From NCBI RefSeq assembly GCF_003369915.1, contig NC_046674.1, positions 9,796,001 to 9,860,000 of the forward strand: 64,000 nt of DNA. The letters run 5' to 3'. Positions within the stretch are counted from its first letter, which is position 1, and each line of letters starts with the position of its first letter. Below, piece by piece: positions 26,307-37,748 of this stretch. The position numbers and the translations under genes were made by a program. This DNA comes from Drosophila miranda (taxonomy: Eukaryota > Arthropoda > Insecta > Diptera > Drosophilidae). The notes under the pieces were generated by a model, which was not told the DNA's origin, did not search any database, and worked only from the letters and a program-made list of their open reading frames with translations.

Positions 26307-27791
26307 CTTCATCAATGATTTATTTGCGTTTCGCGTGTGGAGGCGACCCCCGGAATGGCGAAATGTTGCATGTGGCAGAGGTCCTGTTTCCTGCTGCTTG
26401 AAATGTTTTTTGGCTTCCCCCCCCCCCACTCCCCTACCCAGCCCCCCTCTCTAAAAGTAGGTCAAATATTTTATCGTTACGCAAGATTATTTTCTGTCTG
26501 GGTTTTCGTTGTTGTTGGCGGTTTTCGTGTGGCTTTTGGCTTTTGTGTTGTATTTTTCGCCGCTGCAGACAGCAATTAAAGGAAATCCCTTCAAAGCCTG
26601 CTCCACCCACCCACCACCCATCCATCGCCCACACCCGTACATATGTGTGTGTGTGTGTGTGTGTGTGTGGCATATAATCACGTCATTCCGTCGCGTCGGT
26701 TAATACCCCCCCCCCCCTTCCAGACTTCTATATGTCTGGACGGATGAATCGATATGGTCTGGGGGAATCGCACACGTGCACACACTGGAAAGGGAAAAAG
26801 CGAGACAGAGACAGAGACAGGGAGAGTGAGAGAGAGAGAGTGAGTGAGTTCTGAATCAATGAGTGCCCCCGCGACTGATTACAAATGAAATCATAGAAAA
26901 TATACGATTATATGTGGTTTTTTTTTTTAATATTTTTTATTTGTATTTGTACTTCGTAAACGAATGAATGTCTGCTGATAATAAAATGCTAGACAGGCCA
27001 AAGGGGGAGGGGAGGCACTGGGGGAGGGGGGGGGGAGAGGCCCTACCACACCATCCAATAAATTTCCACGTGCTAGAGAGAGGAGAAAACAGAAAACAGA
27101 AACAAGAAATAAGAAAATTCTCAACAAAAAAAAATACGACAAATGGAAAAACAGAAACTTAAATTCCTGCAGAAAATATCAAAAATATACACATACGTAT
27201 AGATATATATATAATATATTTCTATGTCTGCTAAAAAAGTGGATGGGAAAGAGACAGAGACAGAGAGAGAGAGAGAGAGAGAGGTAGTTGTAGGCCTCGT
27301 GTGTGTTTTGTCTTCTTTTTCTGCTCAAAATGAATGATCTCTCAGGGATGGGGGTTGGGGGTTGTGGCACTGCCAGCAAGGGTACTCCCGTGTGTACATC
27401 CCCGAAAAATGCTGCGATGTCGGACACAATTTGGGATCTCGGATAAAGAGCGTGCGGTAGAGCAGCCGTTGGGCAGAGGCAGTGGCTGCCAGCGCCGTGA
27501 GAGCGACTGCGAGTGCGAGAGAGATGGAAAAAGCCTGTTCAAAAATAGACAGACAAATTGTCGCGTCATGCTCACAAACAAAAACAACAACAACAACAGC
27601 AACAGCAACAAAAAATAGTGTATATTTATAAATAAATTTGAAAACATTGTCATCGTTGAATTGTTGTTGCCATTGTAATGGCGGGGATTTGTGCAGTGCA
27701 ACAACAAAAACAACAAAAAAATTAAAATAGAAACAAAAATACAAAGAAAAGGGGAAAGGGGGAAAAAAGGGAAAGAGGGAATGAGGTAAGG

Positions 27792-27821
27792 AAGGGTATA
27801 TCTCCCTCTTGATATACCCTT
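27792..27821. repeat. Foldback with AAGGGTATAT arms
   Basis: AAGGGTATAT (27792-27801) and ATATACCCTT (27812-27821) form a perfect 10-bp inverted repeat around a 10-base loop. Related AGGGTAT/ATACCCT pairs occur near 8852-8876, 33361/33531 and 39757-39777. Confidence 0.7.
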
Positions 27822-27845
27822 TAAAAAAAAACAGCGATTCTCGCA

Positions 27846-28093
27846 TAAGCAGTTAACATAGATGTTGCAAGCAGTTCAAAGTAGGGGTTTAACCATTCAT
27901 AGATGTATCCACCATCAAGCAGTGCAAACTTCTAGTTGAAAAATTTCGAAACCATTGAAAGAAGTTCACATTCGCAGTTGCAAGCAGTTGAAAGTGTTAT
28001 CCCACATGACATCGTCATCTTTTAGCCCTCCAAGCAGTGCAAAACTGTAAGATCCCAGTCATTTAGTACTCTACAATGCAAGCAGTGCATAGA
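27846..28093 (+). repeat. AAGCAGT motif cluster (plus orientation)
   Basis: Six copies in about 250 bases, several extended to the longer form GCAAGCAGTGCA. All are on the plus strand. Confidence 0.75.
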
Positions 28094-29049
28094 CTTTGAA
28101 AGAGTTATGTATAAACTGCAGGGTAAGCATCAGCTCGAAGGCCTCATACCCTCTGCCGCAAAGAAATGGCATTGCGTTGACATCGTCTGACATTTTAACT
28201 TTAGTTTTGCTTGATTTTTTTCGTTTGTTTTTACTGTGGTCTGTAGACACACAATTTATGTTCTCTGCTGCCACTGTTGTTGCAACATTTAGACAGATTA
28301 ACTGCGTGCCACACAGAGAGGCAGAGGCAGAGGGAGAGGCAGAGGGAGGGGCTAATAAACGACTTGACCCTGCCACGACGATGGATGCGCAGACATTAAT
28401 TTCAATGAAATGCAATTAGCATAGATAGATCGAAATGCCACGACACACGACTCGGCGACTGCGAATCCGACTCTGGCTATGGATGGGGCTGGCTTGATTG
28501 TTTTTCTTTCGATCCCCATTCTTCCCCCCCATCGGAGGCACAGCGGAGCACAGTTACCCCTTTTCGGCTTTCATCTTTCAAGTACTGCTTGCTTGCTGGC
28601 TTGCCTTTTCCCCGAGTTTGGGCAAAACGACTTGGATTACAATAGACAGGGAGAGGGAGAGAGAGACAGGCGGACAGCCAGACAGAACGGTAGAGCAGGA
28701 GGGCAGGCAAACATCAAAGTGGAAGTGCCGACGCGGTTGTCCCGGCTTATTGTCTGTCCCACTCTTCACTCTCCACTCCCCGCCGCTCGCCGCTCGCCCT
28801 CCTGTCTCCTGTCTTCTGTTGTCTCTGTCTCCCACAGAGAAGACATGTAAGAAAAATCGATTATACTTCGGGAAACAGAACCTTTGCGGAACTTGAAGCG
28901 CGAGGCTTAAGCGATTTCTAATGAATTTTCGTATTTGTTTGTGTTTTGTGTTTATGCCCGCGAAGGAGAGACAGAGAGGGAAATATTTATGGGAGAAATA
29001 TGAGGAGATACAAACAGATTAGAAATATTCCTAATAATTGTTTATGCTA

Positions 29050-29352
29050 ATAAGCAGTTGTAAGCAGTAATACACGGTTCTTGGAGAATTGAGAATCGTG
29101 TTCTTACCTTTAAATAAACAATCAAGCAGTGCCGATCAAATTAAAAGCTATGTCTGGCCCTTGATCTAAGCAGCGGTACAAGCAGTATAAGCCCTTGCAA
29201 ACAGTTAGCAAGCAGTGTCAAAAGGTTGAAGGGCTAACCATTCGTACAGAATCTCTTGCAAGCAGTGCAAAAACATTTCAATTTTCGACCTTAAGCAGTG
29301 TTCTGTGTTCAAATGGAGCTCTTCCGTACATTTCACACACAAAGCAGTGCAA
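29050..29352 (+). repeat. AAGCAGT motif cluster, densest (plus orientation)
   Basis: Eight copies in about 300 bases, all plus strand, many as CAAGCAGTGCAA-like extended sites. The sequence between them is not repeated, so this is not a simple tandem satellite. Confidence 0.8.
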
Positions 29353-32016
29353 ATATTACGGAGCTTATACAATATAGTTTTTTGTGTGCACATTTCTATA
29401 TAATTATTAACATTCCAGCACACAGAAATATTCCACACAGGCAAAACCCGACCCGCGATTAATCCCCGAGTCTTTAATTATATCGTGGTCGACTAATCTG
29501 TCGACCAAAGCGCCATACATACATACATACATATATACTACTGCCATTCACATACATACACACATGTGTACATGTATGTGAATATACGACAATTATTCCC
29601 GTGCCACAACGTCCGCCCATTGATGGTTGAACCTTTTTTGTGACATTATCAATCAATTAATGTGATTTAAAAACCATTAATAGGCTTTCACTAATCATTT
29701 TGTTTGGCCGGAATACGGGCAGAAATTAAACCAACATATCGGACATGTATATAGGGCAAGGGAAGGGGCTGGGGGGCTGGGGGCTGGTTCGCCTCTGAAA
29801 AATATAAATTATAAATTAGCCACACGCGCTACTACCAATTTGCACGGCTGCCTGCACCTTTTGGGTGATAGATGGAAAAACAAAGGCCGAGAACAGCGGT
29901 GGAAGATTGACTGATTGACTGATTGATTGACTGGGTGATTGATCAATGGGAACATTGGATGATGAAATACAAATACCCACAAAATGGAATCAATCTCTGG
30001 ACTTCTTCCTTCTGGGGCACGGCTCTCGAGTGAGTATCTCAAGTAAAGGCCATAGAAATGCACTCTCCCTGTACCGCTCTCCACCCTCCTCTCCTCGTTG
30101 GATGACTAATCGATGAGTTTTTGTAAGTCAAGCAGCAGTAAATGCCTCCCAGCCCGGAGACAGTGTTGCAAAACGTTGACACAGTTTCGCAGAGAGAGAG
30201 AGGGAGAGAAGGGTGGTGCGATACTTGAGGCCTTTGTGTTTTTTTCTATTGTTTCCCCTTCCAGAAAAAGCAAAAAACGAGCCCCGCATGAACTAGTTTT
30301 TTCGGTCTGAGAGGCTAAAACCCCCACCCACCCCAGCCACCGCGGCTTTTGACACGCCCACTGACCCACTTATGGGGCGCTATACGAAGGCTGAAAGGGT
30401 GGCGGCAGACAAGGGGGGGGGGAGAGGCTACCGCCCTCCTAAACCAGGTCAATGAGTCATGTCATTGGCCGCAGGGCACTGACTACTGCTGGGGAGGACT
30501 ACATGCCACATGCCACATGCCACACAAGAATGAAACAAAAGTTAAACACGGATCCGATCCTCCACACAATTTTTTGCGTAATATTTCGAAGCCTCTGTCA
30601 ATATTTGAAAGCCATTCGCCATTCCCCAGTCACCATCCATTGGAATCATCATCTGTGGCAGTGGCAGTGGCACAAACAAACAGAACGGAACCGAACAGAA
30701 AACTCTACAATCAACATACGGCAGTGGGTCGGAGAGAGGGGAGTGTGGAAAAATACGAACCAATCGAAAAATAAACAAATGAAAAAGAAAGTCAACACGA
30801 AAGTATGACACAATGTTGCAAATAAGGCACGAGTGGTGGAGAAATACGAGTGGAAAAGAAAGGGGACTGATGGGGGCTGGAGAGGGGGGGAGGGGGAAAT
30901 GGGAAATATGAGAAGGAAGAAAGAGGAGAAATGGGGCAACCCAAGGCGGGCATCACCGATTGATACTTGAGCAAAGAATGTGCCGCAAAATGAAAGTCAA
31001 TTGAAGCCGAAAGAGCTTCCAAGGAGATCGAATTATTGCAGTTCTACAGCCATTAGAGGGGGCCTGTGGGGTATCCCCCCTCAGCACCACCAAGAATGTC
31101 ATGTCGCTGAACCTTGGAGAGATGATGAAATGCCGCGACAAACAAAACACATAGCATGCAAAAATGCCATAAACGCTGCGTATACGTAATCGCTTGAATG
31201 TATTTGAAATATTGCGCATACGCCGGCATTTACACAATTAGCCACGTGATTTTCCACACTAATTAAATGCGTTTGCAAATTGGAAAATGGGAAAGCAGCA
31301 AGAAAGAGGGACGGGGCTGCCACCCCCAATGCCCCACCCAGTCACCCCCTTGAACAAATCAACCTCAAAATGGGAATTTCTCTCCCCCCTCACGATGTTG
31401 TTGTTGTTGTTGGAATGCACTCGCATCGCTTAAAGGTCAAACGACAGGCGGCAAACACGAGCAGCAGCAGAGCTACAGACAGCGGGGTGGGGGGGGGGGG
31501 TGCGGCAGGGGGGTATCCACCTCATCATCCGCCGCTGCTGCCTGGGAATGGGCGAGGTCGACGCCGCTGTCTGCGGTTTGTTTCAGTTTTTTTTTTTCCT
31601 TCTTTCTTTCTATTTTTTATTTTTTTTTGCATTTTGTTCATTCATTTGCATTCCCTACCTCTCCGTCTCTCTCTCTCTCTTTCTGTCTGTTGCTGTGCGC
31701 AATGTCTAGAGCTGCAAGCACACACACACACACACAGAGGGAAAAAAAAGGGTTGGCCTCTCTCAAGGGGCGGTGTGGGTGGCGGCAGGGCGCAGGCAGA
31801 ACTGTAAAGCAGCACAGACTGTGGGGACTCTGTAGACTTTTCATCTTTTGCCCCAGCATCCCCCCCTCCCCCACCCCCCTTCACCCCCGGACAACATTGT
31901 AATATTTTGTGCACTGAAAACTAGACAAAAATTCTTTGCCAAAAAAAAACAACAACAGCACACAAACGACGCAGACGATGCTGGCAACTGACGTCAGCTG
32001 ATGATGCTGCTGGCTG

Positions 32017-32265
32017 TCTACTGCTTCCTTTACCTCGGCTTCGTTTCCGCCTGATGTTTGCACTGCGTTGCATCTGGGCTTCATATGCACTGCTTGGTGT
32101 GCTATCTTCCCTTTGCACTGCTTGGTGCACTCTCTGCCCTTTTCACTGCTTGACATGGTTGTTCCTCATATGGGCTGCTGTCAACCTTGAACTGCTTGTA
32201 TGTATTGAACCGTTGGCTTGTCATTTCCCCACGAACTGCTTGTTCTGCTACAAGCAGTGATTCGA
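32017..32265 (-). repeat. AAGCAGT motif cluster (mostly minus orientation)
   Basis: Six copies as ACTGCTT plus one plus-strand AAGCAGT at the end, in about 250 bases. Two copies share the longer context GCACTGCTTGGTG. Confidence 0.8.
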
Positions 32266-35200
32266 AAACTGCCTACCAAGCACAGATCCACACATCACCA
32301 TCTTAATCGTAGAAAATTCGACACAACAACACCCCTAACAAACGAAACAACAACACAATGCGCACCAAATGATATTTTTTAGATCTTTGTGATTTTTCAA
32401 GTTCAATGTCATCTCAATGTATTATGATTGCTAAAGCTCTCTTTGCCCTCTGGCCGGTTGAATGGATTTTGCTAGAGGAAAAGGCATGACATTCTCCAGA
32501 GTCCAGTCTCCACACACAATATCCACGATCCACACACAACCTTGACATCCAATCAAGGTGTCAATGGCATTGCCCCCAAAAAACCGTGTGGCTTTTTGGC
32601 AATGGGTATGCGGGTGTTGATGGGGATGGGGCAAGTACTGCACTTGACTGTCATTAGCGCAACGATCATAATCATTGAATTAATAACTTTTGTTGTGCGA
32701 CAGAGCCAGAGGAAGAAAGAAAGAAGGCAAGTCCAAAAGGTGGATCATCCCGCGATCTTCTCGCGCACTCAATCAAATGCAATTTGGGGGAAATTACTCT
32801 CGATTGTACATACATATATGGTGGAATTATCTCTGCCTCTGTACATATTCGGTCAAGGAACTTCAACGATAGAGAGATTGAAACAAGTTTCCCTCCCCCT
32901 CCCCCCCCCTACCTATGCACTCGCCCCTCCACTGGTGTCTACCGTTCAATGTCCGTTCCACTATTAAATAAAAATAGCCACGAAAGTCGTTTGCTTGGAT
33001 CGATCGCTGTGGCTAAAAGTGTTAGCCAACTGTCCGATCCGAACCAAACCGAACCGATCCGTCTCTACCCCCCTCCTCGTCTGGGGGGGTCTGACGCCCG
33101 TCTGGTGGTGGGACTGGGACTGGGGCCAGTGCCAGTGCCGTCTGGTGCGATCAATTCAAATATTGAAATTGAAATTCACACAATTATTTTAGCACTTTTC
33201 AATAGTCGAAACGGGACGGAGGGGCCACACGTGCGTCAGCGGTTCAATCGAACGTTTAAACAGATTTTGAACCGTTGCCATGTATTCCTTTCTCTTTCAT
33301 GGGTCTGGGGTCTGCGGTCTGCGGTCTGCGGTCTGCGGTCTGGTTGGGTCTTTATTTTATAGGGTATCAGTTGATTAGTAGTCCCAGACGCAAAACGTGG
33401 CCCCAGACGTGCTCAATCATTTCACTTGCGATAAAATTAATTGCAACAACCAGAAACGAGCGGCAACAATTAAAAAAAAAAACACACACACACACCACAT
33501 ATCACCCAAATGGAATGATCAGTTGAAGGAATACCCTGTAGATCGTTAACGAGTATCTGTTTTGGGGCTTGTAGAGATGATTCCAAGAAGAAATATGAAA
33601 CCATAATTGAATTTCCTATTCCTATTCGTATAGTATCTTTCGCTTTTATGGATATTATCGGACTTTGAAGTGTGTGGTGCCACAGCCGATTACAGGGTAG
33701 CCCCAACAACAGCAACCGCAACAGCAACAGCAACTGCAACAGCAACAAAATATATAATTATCTAAAAACAAAGGCTATAAAAGGCAGCCCTCGAGCGAGT
33801 GACTGGCGAATGGCGACTCGACTCGACTCGACTCGACTCGACCCGCGACCGTAGGATAGGCTACGGCTAACAGTTGAGTCACCTGAGACGGTTAAAACCT
33901 GAGTGACAGACGCGCGGGACAGCGGCGGACTGGGCGACGGGCGACGGGCGACGGGGAATGGGGCTGGGGCTGGGGCTGGGGCTGGGAATGCGCAAAAGTC
34001 TAAAGTGCTGCCACTTGTGCTTTTTCGTCGTCGGTTTTCCGCTGAAGAGCAAGAGCAAGCAGTGCAAGCACACGCGGGGAGTACAGTCAGAGTGAGAGTC
34101 AGAGAGTCAGCGAGTCATAGACATTGTTGACATATTTTTCACTTTGTTGCTTGTTTTTGCTTTTGTTTTTGCTTTTGTTTTCGTGCGATGTACATTTTAA
34201 TTTCAGTTGATTAACTTTTTTCGCTGTCTGTCTGGCATGCAAAGACCCGTACCCCTACCCCTACCGTGTACCCCTTTCTGCCGTGTCTGCCGTGTGTCTC
34301 TCCAGTCTCTAATACCATTTGCAGAGCCCAGAGAGAAAGTTGATTAAAAGAAAAAAAAAACATTGCAGAGATATCCTGATATCCAGTCGTAGACCTCGGG
34401 TGACCAGAAAGATGTTGTTTGACCAATCAATAGGGTATCAAATGCTTCGGCTATTTTCTGGTCTTGTTATTTGTTTGTGTTTTTTTTTTTGTTCACTTTT
34501 CTGCGCAGCATTTCTCTTTTTCATTAAAATCATAAATTACTGAAAAATCTCCAAACAACAGCACACCCCACACCCCTCCCCCTGCCCCATCTTGTCGTAT
34601 ATTTTCATTTTCATTCACTGATCGTCAGAGAATGAGTGAGAGCGGGAGGGAGACGGACGTACAGGGGGTAAGGAAGGGGCTGTAGCCCATGGTCGAGTGG
34701 GTGCGATAGAGATGGCAACGTTTACATAGCTGCGTCATTTTCGCCTTGATGAAATTGCGCTGTTCCACCGAACGTTGAACGTGTTGTAGCTGCCGGCGTT
34801 GTTGTTGGTGTTGTTGGTGTTGTTGTTGCAACCGAATATCAGACAGAGCGTCATGATATTTACTGCTTGCGTGATTGTAAAATCTTGTTGCGCAAGCCAT
34901 CGCCGCTTTTGTATCTGTGTATCTGTGTATCTCTCACAAAACGAACGCATGTACATACAATATCTCTCTCATTCTGTGGCTGTGGCTATGGCTGTGGCTG
35001 TGTGTTGTCGTCTATGTTTGCTCTGTTACAGGGTCTGCGACCGCGACGGGTGGCCTCTGTTTGTCTGCCGTTCTATCAGCGCTGTCTGGGTCTGCGTCTG
35101 TCCGCCGTCCGTCTCTATGTCCCCCCCGTCTTGCCGTGCCGTGTCGGTTGGAATGTGGCTGCCATATCGCCCATAATACCCATTACTAATTGAAGCGTTT

Positions 35201-35371
35201 TGGTTACAATGGTACTTTTTAATACAAAGTGGTATAAAAATAGCCCCGTAAGTTTGTGCAGCGTAATGGCTGAGATCGATTTGTGGGGCGAAAGCTGTGG
35301 TCAGATATTCTAAATATAGCCCTGCGATGGTCACAGATGTCTAGACAGATCACCCAGAGAGAAAACATAGC

Positions 35372-35537
35372 CAAGCAGTGCGAGATGGGCCGGCACACCT
35401 TTGGATATCATTGATATTCAGCAAGCAGTTCATAAGCAGTGCATCCAATTAATATCACCCATCAAGCAGTTTACATGCAAGCATGCCATACATACAAGCA
35501 GTTCGTATGCAGTGAAAGTACATGCAAGCAGTTTGAA
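35372..35537 (+). repeat. AAGCAGT motif cluster (plus orientation)
   Basis: Six copies in about 165 bases, all plus strand, with longer contexts CAAGCAGTGC, CAAGCAGTTC and CAAGCAGTTT. This cluster lies 0.8 kb before the acceptor of the coding exon at 36367. Confidence 0.75.
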
Positions 35538-36366
35538 AAGCATAAGCACCGCAAACGAAGATATAGTCAGTGTCTCTCTCCCTCTCTCTCTCGCTCTCCC
35601 CCACTCTATTATTCGATTATAGGGTATTCTCTGTGTCAATCTCATTCCATCGATAGCCTTCTTTTCGCCTATTTGTTTATCGAATTGCCGTCCGCCTACA
35701 TTCGCGCACTCACTCACACGCCCGCCCTCCCTTTCTCTCTGTTTCTCTGTTGCTCTCGCTCGCCGACTGCCGCTACAATTGTGCGCATGTGTGCTTGTAT
35801 CACACTTAAGTCGTCTGCTATCTAGTCTAGACGCATACGTCTGCGGTGTGTCCGTGTCCCCTGTCCCCTGTCCGTCCGTATATATCTCTGCACGGGTACG
35901 GGTACGGGTACGGGTACGGCACCTTGTAGATAGCGAGCGACAGTCGTACGTACTTTACTTTACTTTTCTTATGTTTCTTTTTTTTGTTTTTGTTGCTTCT
36001 GCTCTGTTGTCTATTTCTCTTGCTCTTTCCTCTTTCCTCTTTCATTGTTATTTCGGCTGTGCAGTGGGCCGTACTAGCTTTACGTTTTGTTTCGTTTCGT
36101 TTCGTATCGTTTATTTATAGTAATTAAAGCAGTGCGTGAGGGGGAATAAATTATTTAAATTTACCCAAAAAAAAAAACAGAGGTAATTATTTAAATAAAT
36201 AATTTAACGGCAAAGGAAAACAATATTTGTTCGACTTTCTCCAAGCAAAAAGTTTCTTAAAATTAAATACTAGACTTTGGGCCACAGATTAGGATAGATA
36301 AATGTGTGTTATTTTTTTAAGACCTAAAATTAACCAAATTTTTCGTACATTTGTTCTGTGTTGCAG

Positions 36367-36752
36367 GTGGCTTGTTGCTAATCGCCATTAGTTTGTCCGT
36401 GTGCTTGGCCTGCGGCAGTGTGTTGGTGGCCGCAATTGCCCTACGCTCTGCCCCAGCAACAGCAGCAGCAGCAGCAGCAACGACAACAACAGCAGCAGCA
36501 GCAGCAGCAACACTGACACTAGAAGCAGCAGCGACGCGAAGGATACGCCACAAACGTCGCTCGTCGCAACGACGGCGCAGCAGCAACAACGCGGTGCTGT
36601 CAACGGGGATTGGACTGGTAACGGGTAACGAGGCTATCTCTGCTCTGGCCCTACCACTCGCCACCGCCACCGCCACCGCCTCCGCCGCCAGCTGCACCGC
36701 CTCCAACACCGCATTGGGCTCCGCTGCAGCGGATCAGACAGTAGCAGGCGCC

Positions 36753-36784
<32 letters not shown>

Positions 36785-37701
36785 GACAGCAGCAACAACA
36801 ACAGCACTTTTGCCAACCGAGCCGGAACATTCTGTACCCGTAAGTACTTCCCACCCACCTACCGCCCCACCCCCTTGAAAGGAAGAAACAAGGAAGAAGA
36901 AAAAAAGTAGAAAGAAAAAGTACTGAAACAGTTGGAAACAGGGGCGAAACGCATGGGATTGGTCCTCTCCTCTCTGTCGCGTCTGCTCTAGACTGCACGG
37001 CCAGAAAAAGTAGGGTACAAGGCACGAGAGGGTCTAAATCGGTCAAAGGTCATGTACATAAATGCACATACCTAAGTACATAGTAGCAAAAGTATCCGAA
37101 TTAATAATAAGGTATAGAAATAAATGATCGATGAAACTTTAAGTGAATGACAACATTAATGTCTCTCAGTGTAGCCATAAAACGAATGCCAAAAGGAGAC
37201 ACGTGTCGAAAGTTTTCTCTTTTTGTGTGCTGCCTTTTGCCTTTGCCTTCTTCGCCTGCCAATATCCCTGCCATGCATTCCCTTTTGTGACCAAGCAGAC
37301 AGACAGACAGAGAGAGAGAGGGGGAGCGGGAAGAGGTACAAAGAGCGAGCCCATCACTCCCTCTGCCAATGCAGTAATTTTCCTAGCGGTGGGCAAAAGT
37401 CCTTGAAGCTACACAGCCAGCAGTGGAGAGGAGAGGAAAGGGAAAGCAGGGCAGGCAGCGCAGCAGACACGCTTAAATTGCTTTCGTCGTCGCCTACGCA
37501 GCGGCCCGAGCCCGAGCCAGAGCCCGAGCCGAGTCTTATGTAACTGCGCCTACTGCTCTGTCGCGTCGCCCTTTACTGGTTCCACTTCCTCCACTGCTAC
37601 TGCTTCTGGGTCGGGTCTCTCTTTTCGCATGCTGTGTGTGTGTGTTATGCAATGTTTGTTGAATGCACAGCACGTCCTTTGGTGTCTGCCTTAAGTTTGT
37701 T

Positions 37702-37748
<47 letters not shown>

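Larger units (their letters stand above)
20127..36366 (+). other. Putative long first intron, non-coding
   Basis: I see no convincing exon here; open frames are short and low-complexity. If the leader at 18.8-20.1 kb belongs to the gene at 36367, this is its first intron or introns, ending in the acceptor TTGCAG at 36361-36366. A small coding exon supplying the start codon must exist upstream of 36367 but I could not identify it. Contents include clusters of AAGCAGT listed separately, a CA/GT inverted microsatellite at 26.2 kb, GA/CT runs (for example 27260-27283) and foldback repeats with AGGGTAT ends near 27792-27821 and 33361-33537. Confidence 0.4.
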
